Positions 40,928-52,210 of a stretch of 64,000 nucleotides of DNA are shown piece by piece. The position numbers were made by a program, and so were the translations under genes. The number at the start of each line of letters is the position of its first letter. Position 1 is the stretch's first letter. The stretch lies in contig NZ_CP042239.1 in NCBI RefSeq assembly GCF_007833215.1, positions 3,656,001-3,720,000 of the forward strand, in the 5' to 3' direction. The stretch is from Sphingomonas suaedae (GTDB lineage: Bacteria > Pseudomonadota > Alphaproteobacteria > Sphingomonadales > Sphingomonadaceae). The notes below the pieces were generated by a model. That model saw only the letters and a program-made list of their open reading frames with translations. It was not told where the DNA came from and searched no databases.

Positions 40928-42628
40928 ATGATTATCGGTATCGACCTCGGCACCACGAACAGTGCCGCGGCGGTGTTTCGCGACGGAGCTGCGGAACTGA
41001 TCCCCAACCGGCTCGGGCACATGCTGACTCCCAGCGCGGTGAGCATCGACGAGAAGGGCGAGGTCATCACCGGCCTTGCCGCGCGCGAGCGGATGGCGAG
41101 CCATCCGGACGTCACCGCGATCGCGTTCAAGCGCTATATGGGCTCCCAGCGCTCGACGCGGCTGGGCAAGCGCAGTTTCTCGCCCGAGGAGCTCTCGGCG
41201 CTTGTGTTGCGCAGCCTCAAGGCGGATGCCGAAGCGTTTCTGGGGGAGGAGGTGACCGAGGCGGTGATCACCGTCCCTGCCTATTTCAACGACAAGCAGC
41301 GCAAGGCGACGCATCGCGCCGGCGAGCTGGCGGGATTGAAGGTCGAGCGGCTGGTCAACGAGCCGACCGCTGCCGCGCTCGCCTATGGCATCCACCAGCT
41401 CGCCGACGAATCGCGCTTCCTGGTGTTCGATCTCGGCGGCGGCACGTTCGACGTGTCGATCGTCGAGATTTTCGAGGGGATCATCGAAGTCCGCGCCTCG
41501 ACCGGCGACAATCATCTGGGCGGGGAGGATTTCAACGAGTTGCTCGTGGCGATGATGCGCGACGCGCACGCCACTGAGTTCGGCGAGGCCGGGCGCGGCG
41601 ACGATCCACTGCACCAGAAATTGCGCGAGGCGGCGGAGCGTGCCCGTCGCGCTTTGTCCGGCGGGAACGAGGCGGAGATGCGGATCGTCTGGAAGGACGC
41701 CGAATACCGCCACACCGTCACCACCGCCCTGTTCGAGGAGGCGGCCAAGCCGCTGATCGACCGGCTGCGCGAACCGGTGCTGCGATCGATGCGTGATTCG
41801 GGGCTGAAAAGCGCCGATCTCAGCGAGATCATCCTGATCGGCGGTGCAACGCGAATGCCCGTGGTGCGCAGCGCGGTGACGCGCATGTTCGGTCGCTTTC
41901 CCAACGCGACGGTCAACCCGGACGAGGCGGTGGCGCTGGGCGCGGCGGTGCAGGCCGCGCTCAAATCGCGCGATTCGGCGCTGAAGGAAGTCGTCGTCAC
42001 CGATGTCTGCCCCTATTCGCTGGGGGTGGAGACCGCGCGGCGCCTGCCCGGCGGCGGGATCGAGGACGGGCTGTTCGCGCCGATCATCGAACGTGGCACC
42101 GTCATTCCGGCCAGCCGCATCCACACCTTCGGGACGATGCACGACAACCAGACCAAGGTCGAATTCGGCATCTTTCAGGGCGAAGCGCGGCTGGTCCGCG
42201 ACAATGTCGAGATCGGCCGCACCTCCGTCCGCGTGCCGCGCGGTCCGGCGGGGCAGGCGGTCGATGTGCGCTTTTCTTATGACATTTCCGGGCTGTTGGA
42301 GGTCGATATCGTCGTCCCCCAGACCGGCGAGAGCGTCAGCCTGACGATCAACGACGGCAATGTCGCCGATCCGGCGGCGCTGGAAAAGGCGCGCGCGGCG
42401 CTGGCGGGGCTGAAGGTCCATCCGCGCGACGAGGCGGAGAACAAGGCGGCGATCGCGCGCGGCGAGAAATGCTATGAGAATTTCCTGGGCGATCAGCGTT
42501 ACTGGGTCGGCGAACTGATGTCGCGCTTCGCCGCCGCGCTGGAGAGCCAGGACCCGCGCACAATCGAGACCGCGCGCAAGGAACTGCACAGCGCGCTCGA
42601 CCAGCTGGAAGGCGAGACCTTCCTGTGA
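40928..42628 (+). CDS. hscC: HscC-type Hsp70 chaperone
   Basis: 566 aa. The ATPase domain begins IIGIDLGTTNSAAAVFRDGAAELIPNRLGHMLTPS, with VPAYFNDKQRKAT, NEPTAAALAYGI and FDLGGGTFDVSIVE. The substrate domain is short, and the protein is about 70 residues shorter than DnaK, matching the HscC subfamily (DICPYSLGVE-type block, here VCPYSLGVETARR). HscC works with specialised J-like partners and not with DnaJ. The next gene, 10 bp downstream, encodes a J-like membrane protein, a likely partner. Confidence 0.92.
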   Translation: MIIGIDLGTTNSAAAVFRDGAAELIPNRLGHMLTPSAVSIDEKGEVITGLAARERMASHPDVTAIAFKRYMGSQRSTRLGKRSFSPEELSALVLRSLKADAEAFLGEEVTEAVITVPAYFNDKQRKATHRAGELAGLKVERLVNEPTAAALAYGIHQLADESRFLVFDLGGGTFDVSIVEIFEGIIEVRASTGDNHLGGEDFNELLVAMMRDAHATEFGEAGRGDDPLHQKLREAAERARRALSGGNEAEMRIVWKDAEYRHTVTTALFEEAAKPLIDRLREPVLRSMRDSGLKSADLSEIILIGGATRMPVVRSAVTRMFGRFPNATVNPDEAVALGAAVQAALKSRDSALKEVVVTDVCPYSLGVETARRLPGGGIEDGLFAPIIERGTVIPASRIHTFGTMHDNQTKVEFGIFQGEARLVRDNVEIGRTSVRVPRGPAGQAVDVRFSYDISGLLEVDIVVPQTGESVSLTINDGNVADPAALEKARAALAGLKVHPRDEAENKAAIARGEKCYENFLGDQRYWVGELMSRFAAALESQDPRTIETARKELHSALDQLEGETFL

Positions 42629-42638
42629 AGCATTCTGC

Positions 42639-44960
42639 GTGAAGCCCTGGTGGCAGGTGCTGGGCGTAGCGCGCGGAAGCGACCGTGCCACCATCCGCCG
42701 CGCCTATGCCGCGAAGCTCAAGACCACTAATCCCGAAGACGACGCCAAGGCATTTATCGCGCTGCGCGAAGCCTATGAGGCGGCGCTGCGCTGGGTGGAG
42801 TATGATTATGGCTGGGACGATGAGGAGGACGCCGACGCGGATGCCGATGCCCAGCCGGTAAGCGAAGCCCCGCCCGTCGGCGCCGTGGTGATCCCGGTCC
42901 CGGCCGATCCGCCGCCGACTGAGGCCGTCGCCGAACCGGCCTTTATCCCGCTTCCACCCGAAGCCGCGCCTTCGCCGCCGGCTGATGATCCGGCGGAACA
43001 GGCGCGCATCGCCGAAGCTGCCGAACTCGAACGGCTCAAGGCCGCGCTCGAAGCCGGGCTGCGCGGGCCGTGGTTCAAGGACAGGCCGGGCCTGATCGCC
43101 GCGTTCGAGGCGCTGATGGCCGCGCCCGCGCTGATGGAGATCGACCGGCGCGACCGGCTCGAATATTGGCTTGCTGCGCTGATCGCGGACACCATCCCAC
43201 GCAGCGACGCGATCCTCAAACAGGCGATGGCGGCGTTCGGCTGGGAGGCGGAGGGCAACCACCCGCCCGCAGTGTGGCAGGTTCGCGCCCGGCTCGACGA
43301 ATGGCGGATGATTGCGGGGTTCCAGGGCGATCAGCATCCGCTGCACGCCGGATGGCGCGCACTGACGCTGGGCAATGTTCCGGCATGGCGGCGGCGGCTC
43401 GGCGCGCTGCGCCCCGGCGTGACCGATCAGGTTCGGCAGCTGTTCGACCTGGCCGAGTATGATCTGCCCGGCATCGCCCATAGCTTCGAGCCACGGGCGG
43501 CCGACTGGTGGCGCGTCTATCTCGAGCGGCCGCATTTCGGCTTCGTCGAACTCTTGCTGTTGGCGCTCGGCGCACTCGGTGCGCTGCTGTTCGCGCTGGC
43601 GGGCGCGACGCCCGCGTTACGGATTGGTGGCGCCATTGCGACCGGAGCGGTGGGGGTCGGTTTTGCCCTGCTCCACTGGCGGGTGGTCGCGCCGATGCAT
43701 TGGCGGCGCGCACATGCGGGCGGGGAGGTGGTGCGCGGCTTTGGCTGGCGCTTTGGCCTGTGGCTTGTCACGGTCGTCACCTTTATCGGCGCGCCGATGA
43801 CTCCATGGATCGCGGGTGGCGCGATCCTGCTCGCGGTGGCCAGCGCGATCGCGATCCTGCTGCTCGACGCGGGGGAGCACGACGGCGGGGAGGTGCCGTG
43901 GAAGCGCACCGTCGGCCTCGGCCTGCTTGGCGCGCTGAGCGCTGCGGGCTTCATGGCGATGGCGGCGGCGGAACAGGCGGCATTGCTCGCCTTTTTCGCC
44001 ACTTGCGGGGTGATCGGCATATGCGCGCCGACCGCGATCGGCCGACTGATCGCGCCGCGTCCGATCCTGATCGCGACGGTTGGAACGTTGGTGCTGCTCG
44101 GCGGCGCAGTGCTACGCGGCGATATCGGGGCGGCCGGGTCGTCGCTCCTATATTGGGGCGCCGCTGGCGGCACCGGGCTGTTGCTGATGAGCGGACTGCG
44201 CACCCGCGACCCCAAGGGCCGCGAGGGCGCGGTAGCCGATCTGATCGGCTGGGGATTGTGGATCATCCTGGTGTTCGCGGCCGTCTTGTCGGCACCGGAC
44301 GGCAAGCGTGACAATCTTGCCCCACCGGTTCAGGTCGTGCCGGTCAGTCCGATGGCGGCGCTGGAGGAGCGGGAGCCCGGCTTCCGAGAGGTCAAGACGG
44401 GCAATCCCGAACTCTATGTGCAGGTGAAGGCGATCCGGGACGCGATCGCCGATGGAACGCGCAAGCACGTCGAGGGCGCGCGCGCGATCGACGCGCTGGT
44501 CAACGCCGCCTATCGCGCGCGCCTGCCCTTTGCTCCGGCACCGCTGATCGCCGCCGAAATGGACATTCGGCTGGCGCAGCTGCGCGAGTGGCGGGCCGGT
44601 GATCCAAGGAGCTGCAGCGGCGAAGACCGGGGAGAGGCCGCCGCTTCGCTGAGCCGCGCGCTGCAACGGCGCCATTATGCCCATGCGTTGCGCGTCGCCG
44701 CGAGCGCGCCCATGCGCGGAGACGAACTGGGCCGGGGCCGCGAAATCCCCGCCGCCGATCTCGTGCGGAGTGCCGCCAATGGCGATGCCGCAGCGGCAAG
44801 ACGGATTCAGGCGGCGATGGAAGGGACCGACCCGTCCGCCAAATGCGCTGCGCGGATTGCGATCCTGGAAGCACTTGTCGCGCAAAGCGATGCGGACATC
44901 GCCAGAACGATGCGGCCCGCACTCATCGCGCGGGCCGAACCGAAATCAGTAAAGAAATAA
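42639..44960 (+). CDS. Membrane protein with degenerate J domain (likely HscC partner)
   Basis: 773 aa, GTG start. Residues 1-50 (WWQVLGVARGSDRATIRRAYAAKLKTTNPEDDAKAFIALREAYEAAL) form a J-like domain in which the canonical HPD reads NPE. An acidic and proline-rich linker (about 60-135) and a soluble helical region follow. About nine or ten membrane helices lie between residues 300 and 560. A C-terminal soluble part (about 570-770) follows. E. coli HscC partners DjlB/DjlC have a similar N-terminal J-like domain. The pair is likely co-transcribed. Confidence 0.78.
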   Translation: MKPWWQVLGVARGSDRATIRRAYAAKLKTTNPEDDAKAFIALREAYEAALRWVEYDYGWDDEEDADADADAQPVSEAPPVGAVVIPVPADPPPTEAVAEPAFIPLPPEAAPSPPADDPAEQARIAEAAELERLKAALEAGLRGPWFKDRPGLIAAFEALMAAPALMEIDRRDRLEYWLAALIADTIPRSDAILKQAMAAFGWEAEGNHPPAVWQVRARLDEWRMIAGFQGDQHPLHAGWRALTLGNVPAWRRRLGALRPGVTDQVRQLFDLAEYDLPGIAHSFEPRAADWWRVYLERPHFGFVELLLLALGALGALLFALAGATPALRIGGAIATGAVGVGFALLHWRVVAPMHWRRAHAGGEVVRGFGWRFGLWLVTVVTFIGAPMTPWIAGGAILLAVASAIAILLLDAGEHDGGEVPWKRTVGLGLLGALSAAGFMAMAAAEQAALLAFFATCGVIGICAPTAIGRLIAPRPILIATVGTLVLLGGAVLRGDIGAAGSSLLYWGAAGGTGLLLMSGLRTRDPKGREGAVADLIGWGLWIILVFAAVLSAPDGKRDNLAPPVQVVPVSPMAALEEREPGFREVKTGNPELYVQVKAIRDAIADGTRKHVEGARAIDALVNAAYRARLPFAPAPLIAAEMDIRLAQLREWRAGDPRSCSGEDRGEAAASLSRALQRRHYAHALRVAASAPMRGDELGRGREIPAADLVRSAANGDAAAARRIQAAMEGTDPSAKCAARIAILEALVAQSDADIARTMRPALIARAEPKSVKK

Positions 44961-44965
44961 GCGGC

Positions 44966-46924
<1,959 letters not shown>

Positions 46925-46993
46925 GTGTCGCTTGTACCTTCCTCAGCGCACAAGATAGGCGCGCGCAGGTTAATGGCAATGGAACAGCTTCGA

Positions 46994-48025
46994 TCAGTGT
47001 GATCGGCGCGGTGGGGCGGGGCGAAAGGTCCAGAACTCGCTTTCTGCCACCGCCATCACGCCCCCCTGCGTTGCCCCCGATCCGCGTTCGAGCGCGTCGA
47101 GGAGCGATTCGATGTTGCTTGCGCTGGAAAAGGGCGGCGTTGCGATGCCGTGCCGATCGCGCGTTTCGGCGATCGCCCGGCGAACGAGACGGCGCTGGAC
47201 CTCGCGCGGCAGATCGCCGATTCGCAATTGCGGACCGGTTTCGCTCCAGCGATCCGCCCAGAACTGCGCCACGACGGCGTCGAGCGCGGCGTTGGTTTCG
47301 GCAATGTGGGCGGCGGACTGCGCCAGCGCCGCCGGATCGAGCAACTTCTGGCCCGCGAGTAGCGCGCGAAAGCGGGTGCGGTCATGGTCGGGATCGGCGT
47401 TGCTCGGGTCCTCGGTCCAGGGCGCGCCGCTCGCCGCAGTGAGCATCCGCAGCCATTCGCGTCGCCAGCCGAGCAGGGGACGCAGCACCGGGAAGCTGTC
47501 GAACCGGACCGGACGAATGCCGCTGAGGCCAGCGACTCCCGCGGCGCGGTTGAGCCGCATCAACAAGGTTTCGGCCTGATCGTCGGCATGGTGCGCGGTC
47601 AGCAGAACGGCGGCATCGATCTGCTGCATCCAGGCGAACAGCGCATCGTACCGCGCCGCGCGGGCCTGGCTTTGGATATTGCTGCCACTGATCGGCGCGG
47701 CGAGGCTCAGCGTTGCGTGCGGCACACCGATCAAGGCACAGACCCGCGCGACCATCGCCGCCTCCTGCGCAGCCTCGGGCCGCAGCCCGTGATCAACCGT
47801 CGCGGCGACCACGCGGCCGGGAAGCGCTGCCGCAGCGAGCAACAGCATCGCCATGCTGTCCGCCCCGCCCGACACCGCGAGGGCGATGCGCGCGTCATCG
47901 GCCAGCGCACCGCCAAATGCGCTGACGCACAGGCCGTCGAAATCCGCCGCGAACCGCTCGAGCCATTCCGGATCGGGCGGGTTCAGCTTATTTGCACTTG
48001 CTGGCGGAACGGCCGGTGGCGACAT
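46994..48025 (-). CDS. tilS: tRNA(Ile)-lysidine synthetase TilS
   Basis: 343 aa. The PP-loop is SGGADSMAM, followed by DHGLRPEA and LTAHHADDQAETLLMRL. It makes lysidine at position 34 of tRNA-Ile(CAU), needed to read AUA. The chosen start overlaps the cpoB end by 38 bp. The protein is a compact form with a short C-terminal domain. In many bacteria tilS sits next to ftsH, as here. Confidence 0.93.
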   Translation of the reverse strand: MSPPAVPPASANKLNPPDPEWLERFAADFDGLCVSAFGGALADDARIALAVSGGADSMAMLLLAAAALPGRVVAATVDHGLRPEAAQEAAMVARVCALIGVPHATLSLAAPISGSNIQSQARAARYDALFAWMQQIDAAVLLTAHHADDQAETLLMRLNRAAGVAGLSGIRPVRFDSFPVLRPLLGWRREWLRMLTAASGAPWTEDPSNADPDHDRTRFRALLAGQKLLDPAALAQSAAHIAETNAALDAVVAQFWADRWSETGPQLRIGDLPREVQRRLVRRAIAETRDRHGIATPPFSSASNIESLLDALERGSGATQGGVMAVAESEFWTFRPAPPRRSH

Positions 48026-48926
48026 CCATCTTCATCGCTTCGCTGATGCGGTCGCCATAGACCTGGGTCAGCTCGTCATAGACCTTGCAGACCTCGCTCG
48101 CGGGCTTCTTCATCTTCACCAGCGCCTGGGCGAGATAATAGAGCGAATCGGCGGCGCGCTCGCCATTGGGCATCTTCTGATAATTCTCGAAGAATGCGGT
48201 CGCTGCGAGCGCGGGCTTGCCCTGGTCGAGCAGGGCGCGACCCAGCAGATTCTGCGCATAGCTCGCCCGGCGGTGCTTGGGATGCTTCTGAACCACCGTG
48301 CGCAGTTCGGCGATCGCCTTGTCATATTGTTTCGCGGACCACAGACGGAAACCGTAGATATAGCCATCCTCCGCAGGATCGTCGGTCGAGGGTCGCTCGA
48401 CGCCGGCGACCGGCGTGGTCGGGCGTGTCGGCGTGCTGGTTGTCGGCCCCCCCGTGGCGGGGCGCGTTCCCGGGACGGGAGCAGACGTCTCGGCGCCGCC
48501 GACCGATGAGGCGGTATCCTCCAGCGCCTTCAGCCGGGCATCGGTCGATCGCTTATAGGCGTTGAACGCATCCTCCAGCTGGCGGATGCGGTACTGGCTC
48601 TGCTCGATCTGGCCGGTCAGGCCCGACAATTGCGATTCGAGCGCGTTGACCCGCGCGGTCAGGTCGGTGACCACGCCGCTTGCCGGGATGCCCGGTGCAC
48701 CGGGCCCCTGCTGGGGCGCAGTAATCTGGGGCTCGACCGTCTGACCGGCGCCCCCCGGAAATACCTTGCGCTGCACCGCGCGCATCTCGCGCTCCAGCCG
48801 GTCGACCCGGCCTTCGATCCCGTCACGGCTGCTTTGCGCCGCAACCGGCAGCGCGACCGCTGCCATCGCCGCCAGCACCACCGCCGTCGCCGCACCCTTG
48901 CCCGGAAAACGCATCATCTTCCCCAC
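47988..48926 (-). CDS. cpoB: Cell division coordinator CpoB (YbgF)
   Basis: 312 aa with a signal peptide ending AVALPVAAQ. A coiled coil at about residues 85-135 (TARVNALESQLSGLTGQIEQSQYRIRQLEDAF) is followed by a Pro/Thr linker and C-terminal TPR repeats (YGFRLWSAKQYDKAIAELRTVVQKHPKHRRASYAQNLLGRALL). CpoB links peptidoglycan synthesis with the Tol-Pal system. The tol-pal genes are not in the window. A GKMM start at 48926 gives one Met option; a second is 3 codons on. Confidence 0.9.
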   Translation of the reverse strand: MGKMMRFPGKGAATAVVLAAMAAVALPVAAQSSRDGIEGRVDRLEREMRAVQRKVFPGGAGQTVEPQITAPQQGPGAPGIPASGVVTDLTARVNALESQLSGLTGQIEQSQYRIRQLEDAFNAYKRSTDARLKALEDTASSVGGAETSAPVPGTRPATGGPTTSTPTRPTTPVAGVERPSTDDPAEDGYIYGFRLWSAKQYDKAIAELRTVVQKHPKHRRASYAQNLLGRALLDQGKPALAATAFFENYQKMPNGERAADSLYYLAQALVKMKKPASEVCKVYDELTQVYGDRISEAMKMDVATGRSASKCK

Positions 48927-48991
48927 CCGCGATACCCTTACGCTGCATTCACTATAGCATGATAATTGGCCGAGAGAATCTGACCCCAGCC

Positions 48992-49789
48992 TTAAGTGCC
49001 CGGCGTCGGCACCGCGCCCGCAGTCGATGCGCGCGCGCGCAATGCCTCTGCGCTCACCGGCACGTCCTTGATCGCGCGTCCCGCCTCGCCCAGCGGCGGC
49101 ACGTTCGATCCGTTGATCGTCACCTGGACCGCCTCCGGACGGCCAAGGTTGATCATCGGATTATTGGCGTCGCGCGGCACATCATACCGCTCGCCTACCG
49201 CCATCTCCTTCTCGAACAAGCGCGCGCCGGTCGCATCATAGATGCGCAGCCACACAGGTTGGGTCGCGGTCAGCGTCACCTGGCCGCCGGTGAGCGATGC
49301 CGTCGGACTTGGGGTCGGCGCGGGAGTCGGTGTCGCGGTCACCGCCGGTTCGGGAGCAATCGCGGTGCCGCCACGGAACAGATCGGTGCCGTACCAAAGC
49401 GCGAGCGCGCCGACGAGCAGCAGCGCGATCGCCGCTCCCGCCCAGACGATCCCGCTGGGCGGTTCGCGCACCGGATCGGTGGGGTCATAGCTTTCATAGA
49501 CTTCGCGCGCGGCGAAGGTGTCGGAAGTTTCCTGGCGCAACTCCTTGGCCAGCGCTACCTCATCCGCGCCGACCGCTCGCGCATAGGCCTTTACAAAGCC
49601 GATCGCATAGGTCGGGGTGGGCAGCCCCGAATAGTCCGACGCCTCGATCGCCTGGAGGTGGCGGAGCGGCACGCGGGTGCGCGCGGCCACGTCGGACAGC
49701 TCCATCCCCTGGGCGAGCCGCGCATCGCGCAGCTTTTCCCCTACCTTCTCCGGAAAAAGGTTCGGGGTTTCGCCGGGTTCGCCGTCCAT
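48992..49789 (-). CDS. rodZ: RodZ-like helix-turn-helix membrane protein
   Basis: 265 aa. The N-terminal HTH (VGEKLRDARLAQGMELSDVAARTRVPLRHLQAIEASDYSGLPTPTYAIGFVKAYARAVG) is followed by a single membrane helix (about residues 113-133), a Pro/Thr-rich periplasmic spacer and a DUF4115 domain (VWLRIYDATGARLFEKEMAVGERYDV). RodZ anchors MreB in rod-shaped cells. It precedes cpoB on the same strand. Confidence 0.88.
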   Translation of the reverse strand: MDGEPGETPNLFPEKVGEKLRDARLAQGMELSDVAARTRVPLRHLQAIEASDYSGLPTPTYAIGFVKAYARAVGADEVALAKELRQETSDTFAAREVYESYDPTDPVREPPSGIVWAGAAIALLLVGALALWYGTDLFRGGTAIAPEPAVTATPTPAPTPSPTASLTGGQVTLTATQPVWLRIYDATGARLFEKEMAVGERYDVPRDANNPMINLGRPEAVQVTINGSNVPPLGEAGRAIKDVPVSAEALRARASTAGAVPTPGT

Positions 49790-49895
49790 TCAATTCCCTC
49801 CGGTCGTAATGGGCCAAGGTTCGCGCCTGCGCCTATCCTTAAAGCCATGTCAACGTGCGCACTACCTGAAATGCCCGGTTTTTCGGGCGATTCGA

Positions 49896-52178
49896 TCAGG
49901 CAAGCTCGACTCCGTGCGCCACCGCCCACGCTTCGAGTGCTGCGCGCATGTCGCCCGGAGGCTTCGCGAGTAGCGTTTCCAGTGCGGGAGCCAGCGCGGC
50001 GCGGTCGAGCGACCGGACCATCGCCTTGATCGGACCCACCGCGGCGGGGGTGATCGACAGGCGATCGATGCCAAGGCCGATCAGTGCCATCGCCTCCAGC
50101 GGCCTTCCACCCATCTCGCCGCACACCGCGATGGGAATCCCTGCGGCATTCGCCTCGCGCGTGACGCGCCGAATGAAGCGCAGAATCGAGGGGCTGAGCC
50201 AGTCGTAGCGCACCGCCAGCTTGGGATGCGCGCGATCGGCGGCGAACAGGAACTGAGTCAGATCGTTGGTGCCGACAGACAGAAAATCGAGCCGTGGCAG
50301 CAGGATATCGAGCACTTCGGCGAGCGCCGGCACCTCCAGCATCGCGCCATAGCGGATATGCAACGGCAATTTATGGCCGCGACCCTCCAGCCAGATGCGC
50401 TGCGCTTCGAACAGCGCGCGGGCCTCATCGAACTCCCAGGGTTCCGACACCATCGGGAACATGACGTTGAGCGTGCGCCCCGCCGCCGCCTCCAGCAGCG
50501 CACGCGCCTGCACCTTCATCAAGCCTTCGCGGTCGAGCGCGAGGCGCAGCGCGCGCCAGCCCATGGCGGGATTTTCCTCGTCGCCATTCTCGTCATGGTC
50601 GAGATAGGGCAGCGCCTTGTCGCCGCCGATATCGACCGTGCGGAAGATCACCGGGCGGTCGCCCGCTGCGTCCAGGACATCCTTATACAGCCGCTTCTGC
50701 CCCTCGCGCTGGGGCAAAGTGGCGGAGACGAGGAACTGGAATTCGGTGCGGAACAGGCCGATCCCGTCGGCGCCGGTGAGGTCGAGCGCGGCGACATCGT
50801 CGCGAAGGCCCGCATTGACCATCACCGTGATCCGCTGCCCATCCTTCGTCTCCGGCGCGACATTCTTGAGCGCGGCAAAGGCGGCGCGGCGCTTCTGGGT
50901 AACCAGCAGCTTGGCGTCGAACGCCTCTTCCATCGCCAGCGACGGACGGATGACCAGCGTTTCCTCGGTCACGTCGATCAGCAGCCGGTCGCCCTCCGCG
51001 ACCAGGCGGCGGATGTCCTTGACCCGGCCCAGCACCGGCACGCCCATCGCGCGCGCGACGATGGTGACGTGCGCGGTCAGCGATCCTTCCTCAAGCACCA
51101 CGCCCTTGAGGCGGCGGCGGTCATATTCCAGCAGTTCGGCGGGACCCAGATTGCGTGCGATCAGGATCGAATCCTGCCGCAAGCCGAGTTGGGCCGCAGT
51201 GCCGAGCTGGCCCGACACGATCCGCAGCAGGCGGTTCGACAGGTCCTCCAGATCGTGCATCCGGTCGCGCAGCAGCGGATCGTCGATCTGCCGCATCCGC
51301 ATCCGGGTGCGTTGCTGAACGCGCTCGATCGCCGCCTCGGCGGTCAGGCCGCTGTCGATCGCCTCGTTGATGCGGCGGCTCCAGCCTTCGTCATAGGCGA
51401 ACATCTTGTAGGTCTCGAGGACCTCGTCATGCTCGCCCGCAGCGCCGAAATCGGCCTGGCTGGTCATCCGGTCGATCTGCTCGCGCATCTTGTCGAATGC
51501 GGCATAGACGCGATGGCGCTCGGCCTCGGTATCCTCGGCGACGGTATGTTCGATGGTGATGCGCGGCTGGTGAAAAACCGCGGCGCCCGCCGCCATGCCC
51601 TCGACCAGCTTGAACCCGGTGATCCGCGCGGTGGCGGTCGATTGCGGGCGCGTCGCCCCCCCCGTCGCGCCGGCTTCGTCGACGAGTCCCGCATTGGCGA
51701 TCAGTTCGGAAAGCACCATCGCGACGGTCTGGAGCGCCTCGATCTCGACTTCTTCGTAGCGGCGCGGATCGGAATGCTGCACCGCGAGCACGCCCACCGC
51801 GCGCTCCTTGCGGATGATCGGAACGCCCGCGAAGCTGTGATATTTCTCCTCGCCCGTTTCGGGGCGATAGGCGAAGTCGGGGTGGCTGGCCGCTTCGTCG
51901 AGGTTCAGCGTCTCGACATTGCGCGCGATCATGCCGACCAGACCCTCGCCCAGCGCCAGTTTGGTGACGTGCACCGCCTCCTGCGCCAGCCCGCGCGTTG
52001 CGAACAACTCCAGCACGCCCTCGCGCAGCAGATAGATCGAACAGACTTCGCTGCGCAGCGACTCGCCGATGATCTCGACCACCGCGTTCAGCTTCGATTG
52101 CGCGGGGGTGCGCGACGCCATCACATCGTGCAGCCGCGTCAGGATTTCGCGGGCGGAGGCGGCGGCGGAAACGGGCAT
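49896..52178 (-). CDS. ptsP: Phosphoenolpyruvate-protein phosphotransferase PtsP (EI-Ntr)
   Basis: 760 aa. An N-terminal GAF domain (about residues 20-165) is followed by the PEP-utiliser N-domain. The phosphorylated His lies in LTAHVTIVARAMGVPVLG. The C-terminal PEP-binding TIM barrel has GLFRTEFQFL, FRTVDIGGDKALPYL and the catalytic Cys in PIAVCGEMGGRP. PtsP starts the nitrogen-related phosphotransferase relay; NPr and EIIA-Ntr genes are not in the window. Nothing odd is seen; the length is normal. Confidence 0.95.
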   Translation of the reverse strand: MPVSAAASAREILTRLHDVMASRTPAQSKLNAVVEIIGESLRSEVCSIYLLREGVLELFATRGLAQEAVHVTKLALGEGLVGMIARNVETLNLDEAASHPDFAYRPETGEEKYHSFAGVPIIRKERAVGVLAVQHSDPRRYEEVEIEALQTVAMVLSELIANAGLVDEAGATGGATRPQSTATARITGFKLVEGMAAGAAVFHQPRITIEHTVAEDTEAERHRVYAAFDKMREQIDRMTSQADFGAAGEHDEVLETYKMFAYDEGWSRRINEAIDSGLTAEAAIERVQQRTRMRMRQIDDPLLRDRMHDLEDLSNRLLRIVSGQLGTAAQLGLRQDSILIARNLGPAELLEYDRRRLKGVVLEEGSLTAHVTIVARAMGVPVLGRVKDIRRLVAEGDRLLIDVTEETLVIRPSLAMEEAFDAKLLVTQKRRAAFAALKNVAPETKDGQRITVMVNAGLRDDVAALDLTGADGIGLFRTEFQFLVSATLPQREGQKRLYKDVLDAAGDRPVIFRTVDIGGDKALPYLDHDENGDEENPAMGWRALRLALDREGLMKVQARALLEAAAGRTLNVMFPMVSEPWEFDEARALFEAQRIWLEGRGHKLPLHIRYGAMLEVPALAEVLDILLPRLDFLSVGTNDLTQFLFAADRAHPKLAVRYDWLSPSILRFIRRVTREANAAGIPIAVCGEMGGRPLEAMALIGLGIDRLSITPAAVGPIKAMVRSLDRAALAPALETLLAKPPGDMRAALEAWAVAHGVELA

Positions 52179-52210
52179 GGGATGGCGCTATCAGATCGTC
52201 GCGGACTGGC

